A model generated the notes under the pieces. That model made no database searches and was not told where the DNA came from. It was given only the letters and a program-made list of their open reading frames with translations. From NCBI GenBank assembly GCA_021432635.1, contig MU270040.1, positions 70,323 to 134,322 on the forward strand: DNA of 64,000 nt, in the 5' to 3' direction. Position numbers and translations under genes: made by a program. Position 1 is the stretch's first letter; every line of letters begins with the position of its first letter. The DNA comes from Thozetella sp. PMI_491. Taxonomy: Eukaryota; Ascomycota; Sordariomycetes; Chaetosphaeriales; Chaetosphaeriaceae. Positions 56,679 through 64,000 of the stretch are shown here, piece after piece.

Positions 56679-57840
56679 TTGCCATGCTGCGCGATTCCGT
56701 TTGCTAACTTCTTCACGTCGTCTACTACAGTCACTTTTACCGAGAACTTCGAGAATTCATTACAAAATCTACTACCGACACTGAGCGATGGACGCCACCA
56801 CTATTATACGGATGGCATGGAAGCGACGGATTGGACAGATAGGACCCAGCACATACAACCTGACGCTCCCTTTATTCCATTAGAGGATCTGGATGTTATA
56901 TCTCCTTCGTTAAGCTCCCAGACATTCAGCCGAACTGACGGCGTCGGTGGAGACATGCTCAGCCCAGAAGGACGGATCGCAAACTCGGGGCCCAACAACG
57001 CCAACAGTGCGGTTTACATGGACCCCGCTCTGTCTGATCGCATAACTTCCTTGGCCGTCTCGGGAACTAACCAAGAAGAGGAACTTTGTGGACACCAGGC
57101 CAACGGGCAGTGGCTTCAAAAGCTTGTCGAGATCAATGTCCAACTGTTCAACCACGCGAGCCTGGGCATAAATGGAAGTTCGACTCAGACCACGAGCAAC
57201 CTGACTAGCTATACCATCACCAGAGACGACGCCTCTGCATCTTCGGCTCCGCAAGAATCTGTCAGTAATAACGGCTTTGATAAGATGATTATGCTATCCT
57301 TGCACTTTATCCAGGCACTCCGTAACCTTCACGGCATCAGCGGCCACAACCTATCGATAAAACACACCATTCCGCCACTACCAAATCTCGACCCGGGCTC
57401 CACGCTAATCATATATTCATGCTACATTCGCGTGTTCGAACCTTTTACGAACAAGCTAGTCGCCCTTCAGGAGTCCTTCAACGCTGTCACGACTACTTCT
57501 GGTACGTGGGGTGGCAGCAGTTCCAATTCGACTGCACTTCGGGCATCTCTACAATAAACCTCCCCACTTTGATCACCCACTCCTGCAAGCTGGAAGAATA
57601 CTCAGTCCTTCACTTTCGCCTGACGCTAAAGTTTCTAGAGGAGATTCTGGATGTTATGAATACACTCTTGGCACCAATCATAATGGTAGCAAGCGTCGGG
57701 CAGCGGCAGGAGGAAGTACACATTACGCCGTGGAGTGTGCAGAACCTAACCCCCGACGTGTCATAGCAGGCGTTACGCACACGGGTGGAAAAGATATACT
57801 AGATGATCAAGGACATGAGGCAGGAGTTAAAAGCTAAATG
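56679..57840 (+). pseudogene. Remnant of a Zn2Cys6-type transcription factor
   Basis: A 292-codon frame (56679-57557) resembles the C-terminal regulatory half of fungal Zn2Cys6 regulators: an acidic/Ser/Thr-rich segment (DAPFIPLEDLDVISPS), then LVEINVQLFNHASLG, MIMLSLHFIQALRNLHG and PGSTLIIYSCYIRVFEPF. Just past that motif the expected continuation is in another frame: VGWQQFQFDCTSGIS and LEEILDVMNTLLAP lie in the +1-shifted frame ending at 57766. No splice pair of reasonable size bridges the two, so a frameshift near 57490-57510 is the simplest reading. No CxxCxxxxxKxxC zinc cluster is found upstream. The gene therefore lacks its DNA-binding domain and is probably dead. A sequencing error or an unrecognised 5' exon are alternatives. 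Confidence 0.5.
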
Positions 57841-58124
57841 ACATACTATCATATAAGCAATCTTAGAATAGAACTCCTCAAGGAAAGGGAAGGAATAATA
57901 ACACAGATTGAAAGGAAATGATTTAGGAAATAAAAGAATACTATATCATACTGCTTCTCATTATTTGTCCTTGGGTTGCTATTTTGCTGTTATCCGTGAA
58001 AACTCTCAGCTACCGGACAAGAAGGCACAACATGCGTTAAAAAAGCCTGGTACTCTCACGTTCAACCCTGTCAGGTATTCCATCCAGATAATCGCTTTTG
58101 ATACCAATATAACCTTCCCATTCA
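57841..58124. other. AT-rich spacer
   Basis: AT-rich sequence between the transcription-factor remnant and the membrane-protein gene. No coding features; a 75-codon open frame at 57908 has no motif. Confidence 0.4.
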
Positions 58125-58664
58125 TTAAACACTGAGCATGTTGTTCCCGTTGGGGTCCCTCCAAGTGCGATCGTACTTTCCGCCCGGGTACGCTGGAGGG
58201 GGCTTCTCTGGGAAGTTGCTATTCGCGGCGGCATTCTCAGCGTCGAAATTGTAAGCGTTGTGGACGCCATGCATGTTGCCAGCAACGGCAGGGGTATTGG
58301 CACCGTTGCCCCAATACCTCCTGTTATCCCAGTGCTGTCCCCCACCCCAGTGCTGCCTATTGAATCCATGAATCTCCTGTTCTTGCCATGGTTCTGGTGT
58401 AGGTTCGGTGGCCGACTGGCTGCTCGGGGCTGCCTTCCTTCGACGGCGACAGCAAAGGAAGGCGTAGATAGCAATGATAACAAGAAACAGGAAGCCAATG
58501 ATGATACCCGCAATAGGGGCTTCCATGTGGTCTCCGTCGTCCCTGGCCAGGGAATACCGCCAGCTGGAATACACAATGATGGCCGCGATAGCCGTAATGA
58601 ATATCACGAATCCATAATTCTTGCCCCTGGCAGTTCGAAAGCCGGGTGCAAAGCCAGCATTCAT
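58125..58664 (-). CDS. Small two-span membrane protein with a PPxY-like tail
   Basis: Predicted integral membrane protein of 179 aa, single coding exon. Two hydrophobic segments, NYGFVIFITAIAAIIVYSSW (about 16-35) and IAGIIIGFLFLVIIAIYAFL (about 51-70), are followed by CCRRRRK and a polar Gln/Trp/Asn/Gly-rich tail containing HWGGGQHWDNRRYWG and ending EKPPPAYPGGKYDR...NNMLSV. The PPAY sequence fits a PPxY motif bound by Rsp5-type ubiquitin ligases, and the plan (membrane span, basic stop-transfer, PY-bearing tail) recalls RCR (Congo red resistance) proteins, though those have one span. Family assignment is tentative. Upstream, ATG 58811 followed by a GTAGTC donor and a CTAATATTCAAG acceptor could form a 5' UTR intron; the frame used here starts at 58664. 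Confidence 0.65.
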   Translation of the reverse strand: MNAGFAPGFRTARGKNYGFVIFITAIAAIIVYSSWRYSLARDDGDHMEAPIAGIIIGFLFLVIIAIYAFLCCRRRRKAAPSSQSATEPTPEPWQEQEIHGFNRQHWGGGQHWDNRRYWGNGANTPAVAGNMHGVHNAYNFDAENAAANSNFPEKPPPAYPGGKYDRTWRDPNGNNMLSV

Positions 58665-61074
58665 TTCGGAGGTCGCAAAATATTGGAATCAGGATGCCAC
58701 GGGGGCCGGCTTGAATATTAGCAGAGTTAAATTCTCCAGGGGCGAATGTGAGGCAATTAAGAGATTGAAAGTGTGTAGATATGGAAGATGGACTACCTTA
58801 GATGCGGCCATTTCCTCATAGCTTACGTATGTCATGTAACCATTGGATGCTGCTTAATGAGCCACGGTCATGAGCGAGGATAGTGGATCGACGAGTGGGC
58901 AGCTCTTCGATTGGGCGTGGCGCCACAATGCCGTCATTGAGATCGCGGGCCGTACGCTGAGTCGCTCAAACCTTGTTCGACCAACATGAATATAATAGCG
59001 CGCAGCTCAATGGCGAGTAGCGCCACTGCCATTCTTTGTACGGTTCTTTGGTCGACACCCCTTTTTTACTCTAAGGATATACGTACTCCATGATCGGCAG
59101 GTCGCCCGCCCAATTGTGCCTTTCATTGTGGGACTATGCTAACTAGTCGATATAGAAAATAGAATACATCCCGCGTTGGTTTGTTAGTGTGGGAATTGAA
59201 AGGCAACTGTCTTCACATTGATATTCTCGCCCACAAGAGAATCTAGAAACGGAGGCTTGCGGGGCCAGCAACAAGCTAAAATGGCCAAAGAACCTACAGG
59301 GCTGTTTACTAGCTTTCGGCCAGCTTCTATGTAATACCATACGAGGGGTTAGATTTTATGGTGTATTTAAGAAAAACACCTGATCCTGGCTACGCTCGGT
59401 TTGGTCTAGGTAGCATCCAAGTCCGCAGTGGCCCGGCTGGCTGATGATAGCCCTGAGAAGTTACCATGAGATATATCGCAGGCGAAAAGGGCATCCTGAC
59501 TTCTATCTGAGGTTTTTTTATATTCAATTGTCGCGGCTGGAGGACCAGAGAAGCTTGCACTAGGTGATAAATCTACCCAGTTCTCTAGCACCTACAAAGC
59601 ATGCAATATATCGGTGGTATGATCCACTGGCCGCTCTCACAAGCAATCATTGGCATGGAGAGAACTCGAGCTTCAGTGCATCTAACCTTATGGCAGTATG
59701 TTCGCATTAGTTACCTATTAAGGACTGGGCTTCCCCGCATCCGCGACTGCGTTGAATTTGAGCTTGCAACACACCGTTCAAACGACCTAGCTGATTCCCA
59801 GCGACCCAGGAAGCACGGATACCACATGCGGGACTTTCTAAATAGCCTGAAGTTCTCCAGGATGTTCGGTGATGTACATGACCCACCGAGTGAGCAAGGA
59901 TGATTTGGAGAAGGCCCACCGTCATCGTGGGTGGGATGACAACCTGCTCCCCGCAACGTTGAATTGCCAAGTCCTCGCGATGCAACAATTCCTTGATACC
60001 GAACAGCCGGGGATGAGGCAGATTCCAATGCCAAGATATGTTATTCTTCATGAAAAAAGCCTATAGACCGAGGAGGCCAAGCTTTTGTTTCAACCCCTCT
60101 GCTCGATTATCCGTTGAAACTCGACCTCTCGAGACTTGCCTTGGGGTACTCGAAGATACTATTTATGGTCACGATGCGGGTCGATGTATCTCGTTTAAAA
60201 TGAGCAAAGAGTACGACCTACTCTCAGGTACTCAGTTTCTCCAATTTCTGCGGGTGTCCATCAGACCGGAGACCTTCTCCAAACTTTCATTTATCCCTAA
60301 CCTGGCTTATGTTGTACGATATAGACACTGCTCCCAAGGAGCTGGATGGCACTTCTAGCGCCTCATCATACAACCTGGTAATCGTTTAGTTTCTTCAATG
60401 ACTGCTGTGTTACTGAAGACGTGCTCAATTATGCCCAGTTACATCATATCATAGTTGAGGCTGCAATGCAGGGTGTATTCTCACGCGGCCTTTACCATAC
60501 TCGGAGGGAACTTGATAGCCCATCCCGGATGCTTATTGCGCCAAGGCACTGTCTATCTACGCCCTTAATAGCTTCACCTCGCTTGCTATCACGACGTGAC
60601 CACCGTCTGCCACATGCGAGGATGTGTTGCGCGGCTCGGTTGCGCTTCCGCATCTCAGTGGCGGTGACGATGAGAGATATGGGGTTATCTTGTCGCTATA
60701 CCATAGGTAGGCCCGTTAAACCGTTTCCCACCCGCTATCCTTGGCTGTGGTTCGTTTTACCCGTCGGGAGAATTCACGCGCTCCGGGGGGCCAATATAGT
60801 AGTAGTTCGGCTCATATGCTCCGACCCCGCAAAACCCGGCACATGGCCGCGGCTTAACAGTCGATACTATATTGCCCCGGAACGTCAACCGCTTTCTATT
60901 CTCTCCGTCGTAGAATACCCCAACAGCTCCAAATTGGTTCGGGTACCTCCGAATTAACCTCAAACTTCACACTGATAAGTTATCAGCGATAACTATAAGA
61001 GCTATGGCGTTCCTAGAGTCTCTGAGACCCAGAGCCTCAAGCCACCAAAAGCTGAATTCCTGCTAGCCACCAAT
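58665..61074. other. Long AT-richer intergenic tract
   Basis: Contains the promoter of the membrane-protein gene and that of the GH11 xylanase (a TATAAGAG element near 60994-61001, about 75 bp before the ATG). Open frames at 59601-59903 and 60421-60957 have no recognisable features. The tract is AT-richer than the gene-dense centre of the window. Confidence 0.45.
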
Positions 61075-61948
61075 ATGGTCGTTCTATCTGCTCTCATCGC
61101 GGTCCTGATCGCAGGTGCTGGCGTTTCCGCCGCTCCGCAGCCTCACGGGCCTGCCAACCAGCTTCCACAGCTCGGAGACCTCATCCATCGTAGCCCTACT
61201 CCGACCGAGATGGCCGCCTCTGTTCCCACAGGTACCGGCACCGACAATGGCTTCTTCTACTCCTTTTGGTACGATGGTCAGGGGCAGGTTACCTACAACA
61301 ATGGGCCTGGCGGTAGCTATGACCTGAAGTGGACCAACGTGGGCAACGTCGTCGCTGGCAAAGGCTGGAACCCCGGTGGCCCCAAGACCGTCGTCTACAA
61401 CGGCACCTGGAACAATGGCGCTGTCAACAGTTACCTTTCTCTCTATGGATGGACAAGGTCGCCATTGGTAGAATACTATATCGGTTCGTATTTCATAATC
61501 ATAACTACCCCCTTCCGGCTCCATGGTTTAAACCCGGGTGGGCAGTCACAACCTAGCGGCACCTGAATTATGCTCTTCAAGCACGTATCAACCCGATCAA
61601 AGTGATTGCTAACTATATGTGCGCGTAGTTGAGTCGTACGGCTCATACAACCCGTCCTCGGGCGCTAGCAAGAAGGGCACGATAACAGTGGATGGTGCTT
61701 CCTATGACATCTACCAGACGCGACGCACCAACCAGCCGTCGATTGATGGCACTGCAAGTTTCGACCAGTACTGGTCCGTACGCCAGAACAAGCGTGTCGG
61801 AGGTACTGTCACTGTTGGTGCTCACTTCGATGCTTGGGGTAAGGCTGGCATGAATATGAACGGAAAGCATAACTATATGATCATGGCCACGGAGGGCTAC
61901 CACAGCAGCGGGAGCGCTTCGATTACTATTGGGGAGAAGACATCTTGA
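61075..61948 (+). CDS. GH11 endo-1,4-beta-xylanase
   Basis: Secreted xylanase (EC 3.2.1.8), 242 aa. Two exons, 61075-61483 and 61629-61948, meet at the standard GH11 site between PLVEYYI and VESYG (phase 1). A signal peptide ([21 protein letters not shown]) and a short propeptide precede the jelly-roll core, which starts near [16 protein letters not shown]. The nucleophile is Glu133 (PLVEYY) and the acid/base Glu225 ([10 protein letters not shown]). The residue preceding the acid/base region and the [12 protein letters not shown] strand are typical. The finger ([28 protein letters not shown]) and thumb-type [21 protein letters not shown] segments are intact. No carbohydrate-binding module. 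The 145-bp intron is longer than most in the window. Divides its right flank with a minus-strand secreted-protein gene, whose stop is 34 bp away. Confidence 0.96.
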
Positions 61949-61981
61949 GAAGAAATTGTCTGCGGCATGGGCCGCCACCTA

Positions 61982-62656
61982 CTATGTAGATAGATGATCG
62001 GAATCTAGTTCAACCTCACCGCCGGGCATGTCGGGGGGGATCATAACCGGCAGCTTGCCCTCGTCCATTCTCTTCCCTGCCCCTTCTCCCACATCCCAGA
62101 TGTCCGTCTCGTTAACGCGTAGGTCATAATTCCAGTCCTTAGATAGAATAGGAACATTGTCGCACATTCTTGATGTACTCCAGCCGTAGTACCCGGGCCT
62201 ACCTTCCGAGCCCACCCAGACGTCAAAGCCGACGGTCTTCTCCCAATCCTTAATGAAGAGATATCCCGTCTTGGAGCCGCCGGTCGCCTTCTGCAGATGG
62301 TACCAGAGTAGTTGAAACTCCCGTAGAGCGCAATTATTGTAGGAGGTGTACTCGCAGACGTAGGCGACGGCCCGTTCGTTGACCACGCACCGGATCTGGT
62401 TTTGGAACCGGTTATCTCTCTCATGGCAAGCGTTTCTCGCTAGGCATACCATAGCCCTGTACAGGTCTTGGTCGTCCACGTTGTGGAAAGTGGGAACATT
62501 TAGGGTCATTGGCAGTTCCGCCGGTGCGCGTATATCCAGGCTTTGAGAATGCGTTTCATTACCCAAGATCGTGCTGAGATTGAGGCCCTGCTCGGCAAGA
62601 GGACTTGCTAGGCCTGCAGCCAAGAGGAATGAAATCCCAAAGACGTGGCGTAGCAT
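61982..62656 (-). CDS. Secreted protein with six cysteines, unknown function
   Basis: Predicted 224-aa secreted protein, single exon. The signal peptide MLRHVFGISFLLAAGLASPLA starts at the ATG at 62656; the frame is open further upstream (62761), but those residues are less signal-like. A propeptide-like stretch (QSLDIRAPAEL) follows, then a region with six cysteines: MVCLARNACHERDNRF, IRCVVNERAVAYVCEY, YNNCALREFQLLWYHLQ and RMCDNVPIL. The pattern suggests three disulfides. The middle is rich in Trp, Tyr and Asp (KDWEKTVGFDVWVGSEGRPGYYGW), the end is acidic. I do not recognise the family. It could be an effector-like or host-interaction protein; evidence is only its size, secretion and cysteines. 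It lies between the GH11 gene (34 bp between stops, convergent) and the repeat-peptide precursor (same strand, 668 bp). Confidence 0.75.
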   Translation of the reverse strand: MLRHVFGISFLLAAGLASPLAEQGLNLSTILGNETHSQSLDIRAPAELPMTLNVPTFHNVDDQDLYRAMVCLARNACHERDNRFQNQIRCVVNERAVAYVCEYTSYNNCALREFQLLWYHLQKATGGSKTGYLFIKDWEKTVGFDVWVGSEGRPGYYGWSTSRMCDNVPILSKDWNYDLRVNETDIWDVGEGAGKRMDEGKLPVMIPPDMPGGEVELDSDHLST

Positions 62657-63324
62657 TCTGGAGATGGTTTGGTTTGTATAAACAAACCGTCGGTTCTCTA
62701 GATAGGGGTTGGAGGACAGCGTTACAGGAAGATGGTAACAAAAAACTGTAGGTAACTTCAAGTCCGATGTCGTTTATAGTTTCCTTTATACTCGCCCTCT
62801 GGGTGCTAATCTGAGATAGCTCTCTACTGTCGAACCATATGAGCTTCAAGTGGGGTGTGTTCCATAGAGCCCAAATGACCAGCGAAGCTCCCCAACCATG
62901 GGTCATGGGAAAGCATCGCGAAGACAGGGTTTGGGGCATCCAAGTGCCACAATTCACTTTCCAAACGAACTGGGAATGTTTTCATCATATATGCATCAAT
63001 TCAACTGCCATCCTAATTTGCTATAAAAAATGAGCAGCAGTATTCAATTGTGCGAGGGCGATAGGTATCTTCACCCGCAGTATCCGCAGATGAGCGGCAC
63101 TGCGATCGGAGATGACCTCAATCTAGCTACTTGGACTTGGACGGTTCTAGAATGGCTTTGGCCGCTGAACCCTAGCTTCTTCCGTGGGTCCGACTTTAAC
63201 TTAAAGTGTATTTACTAGGGCAATGCATTATTCCTGGCATAGCGCCATACCAAGGCCCACCACAACTGCTTAAGTCGCGGCCTAGATGGCGCGACCTCGC
63301 AGTTCTCTACTCTTCAATAGATAT
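62657..63324. other. Intergenic region before the repeat precursor
   Basis: The 5' flank of the six-cysteine secreted gene and the 3' flank of the repeat precursor. A 62-codon plus-strand frame (63030-63218) has no recognisable feature. No repeat units extend into this region. Confidence 0.45.
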
Positions 63325-63660
63325 CTATAGAATCGCGTAGGCTGTGTCGGCCTTGCACAGAGGCCCCTGGCAGGGTTCTGGGGTGCGCTCCTTAAGAATT
63401 GCGTAAGCTGTGTCGGCCTTGCACAGAACACCTTGGCATGGCGCTGGCTCAGGGGTACGGTCCTTGAGGATAGCGTAGGCCGTGTCGGCCTTGCAAAGGG
63501 AGCCCTGGCATGGCTCTGGTTCCGGAGCACGCTCTTTTAGAATAGCGTAGGCAGTATCAGCCTTGCACAGAGAACCCTGGCAGGGCTCTGGGGTGCGCTC
63601 CTTGAGAATGGCGTAAGCCGTGTCGGCCTTGCAAAGGGATCCTTGGCAAGGCTCAGGGTT
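63325..63660 (-). repeat. Five 57-72-bp tandem coding repeats
   Basis: Tandem units of 66, 66, 72, 72 and 57 bp on the minus strand; the unit length changes by exactly 6 bp (one X-Pro dipeptide) in units 3 and 4. Units differ mainly at third codon positions in the AYAIL/ADTA block, so they are not a very recent amplification. Confidence 0.9.
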
Positions 63661-63756
63661 GCGCTCCTCAAGATTGGCGGGCGCGGCACCGGAAATAACA
63701 GGAGCGGCGACGGCGCCGAGCGCGAGGACGCTCGCGATGGCAAGAGAGAAACGCAT
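63325..63756 (-). CDS. Secreted precursor with five tandem peptide repeats
   Basis: Predicted 143-aa secreted precursor with an uninterrupted coding exon. A signal peptide (MRFSLAIASVLALGAVAA) and short leader end at LEER (residues 29-32). Five tandem units follow at 33-54, 55-76, 77-100, 101-124 and 125-143. Each has the core CQGSLCKADTAYAIL (unit 4: CQGVLCK; unit 5: CQGPLCK), preceded by X-Pro dipeptides and followed by KER or KDR; the last unit ends at the stop with no linker. This is the layout of precursors cut after basic residues to free several copies of a peptide, as in alpha-factor-type pheromones and Kex2-processed fungal RiPPs. The linker is not the classic KR. The paired Cys could form a disulfide ring. 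The core differs from alpha-pheromone (W-C...C-W) and ustiloxin-type cores I know. A 5' UTR intron (63766-63819) and TATA box support real expression. Confidence 0.85.
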   Translation of the reverse strand: MRFSLAIASVLALGAVAAPVISGAAPANLEERNPEPCQGSLCKADTAYAILKERTPEPCQGSLCKADTAYAILKERAPEPEPCQGSLCKADTAYAILKDRTPEPAPCQGVLCKADTAYAILKERTPEPCQGPLCKADTAYAIL

Positions 63757-63765
63757 ATCTGGGCA

Positions 63766-63819
63766 CTAGGCTCGATTAGCGCGCGTGCTGAAGCTACTGC
63801 AGAGGGCTGCTTCACTTAC
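63766..63819 (-). other. Likely 5' UTR intron of the repeat precursor
   Basis: On the minus strand, GTAAGTGAAG starts at 63819 and a GCTAATC branch with CCTAG acceptor ends at 63766, ten bases upstream of the ATG. Length 54 bp, typical of this genome. Confidence 0.6.
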
Positions 63820-63898
63820 CAAGAGCGGTTGAGTGTATTCTGTGAGGAGAGTAGTCACTGTATCGACAGCCAAGAGCCAGGGGATGAGCCAAGCGCCC

Positions 63899-63905
63899 CT
63901 TTATA
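63899..63905 (-). promoter_or_regulatory. TATA box of the repeat precursor
   Basis: TATAAAG on the minus strand, about 143 bp upstream of the start at 63756 and upstream of the proposed 5' UTR intron. A good match. Confidence 0.55.
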
Positions 63906-64000
63906 CTACGCGTCCTTCACAGACGATATACTCAGAATGGGAGCCCGCGATGGCTTTCAGTTGATAACACGGGCCACTGTACAAGTCGACTGCCGCGGGT

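Noticed and set aside
54443-57840. Secondary-metabolite gene cluster around the P450
   Set aside because: No polyketide synthase, peptide synthetase, terpene cyclase or transporter is present within 10 kb; only a broken regulator is nearby.
63325-63660. CRISPR-like array
   Set aside because: The repeats are coding, in frame, of 57-72 bp, and have no unique spacers; this is a eukaryotic genome.
63325-63756. Calling the repeat precursor an alpha-type mating pheromone
   Set aside because: Processing layout is similar, but the Trp-Cys...Cys-Trp core is absent and linkers are KER/KDR rather than KR, so I keep the function open.

Overview
The window reads as a nuclear segment of a filamentous ascomycete, most likely a sordariomycete. 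Three things point there: GC-rich coding exons, short introns of about 50-90 bp with GTRNGT donors and CTAAC/CTGAC branch sites, and the gene content (a three-exon Mn-SOD, a CCG-9 type trehalose phosphorylase/synthase, an asco-laccase ending in DSGL, AA9 and GH11 plant-wall enzymes, a DUF3405 protein). I see no sign of bacterial, organellar or viral sequence. All names rest on motifs and family resemblance read from the sequence; no database search was run.

Layout. Positions 1-5.6 kb hold no supportable gene. A seven-exon three-repeat Myb protein lies at 5.6-7.3 kb (-). A gene-poor tract rich in homopolymers follows (7.3-12.1 kb) and contains a perfect 15-bp hairpin. Next come an HsbA-like cell-wall protein (12.1-12.95, -), a secreted laccase (14.5-16.3, -), a small secreted protein (17.9-18.6, +), an O-methyltransferase (18.8-19.7, -) and a flavohemoprotein (21.9-23.1, -). 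After 3.4 kb without genes there is a dense block: trehalose phosphorylase (26.6-29.3, +), a large secreted protein of unknown function (29.8-31.4, +), mitochondrial Mn-SOD (31.7-32.6, -), GINS subunit Psf3 (33.1-33.8, +), a second O-methyltransferase (34.4-35.0, -), a GH28-like beta-helix enzyme (35.9-37.4, -), a DUF3405 type II membrane protein (38.1-40.0, -), an aquaporin (41.8-42.75, -) and a GNAT acetyltransferase (44.3-45.1, -).

After another sparse tract come an NCS1 nucleobase permease (47.7-49.6, +), converging on an AA9 LPMO (49.8-50.8, -); a zinc-finger/zinc-knuckle gene split into about 14 small exons (52.1-53.6, +); a cytochrome P450 (54.4-56.2, +); a broken transcription-factor remnant (56.7-57.8, +); a small two-span membrane protein (58.1-58.7, -); a GH11 xylanase (61.1-61.9, +); a cysteine-containing secreted protein (62.0-62.7, -); and, at the right edge, a secreted precursor made of five near-identical peptide repeats (63.3-63.8, -).

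How the genes fit together. The laccase, GH28-like enzyme, AA9 LPMO and GH11 xylanase give a saprotrophic or plant-associated wall-degrading theme, although they are scattered and not clustered. Flavohemoprotein and Mn-SOD handle nitrosative and oxidative stress. The most unusual item is the repeat precursor at 63.3-63.8 kb. Its five copies are separated by KER/KDR linkers and by ladders of X-Pro dipeptides, the layout of a secreted peptide precursor matured in the manner of alpha-factor or a fungal RiPP. It does not match the pheromone cores or RiPP cores I know.
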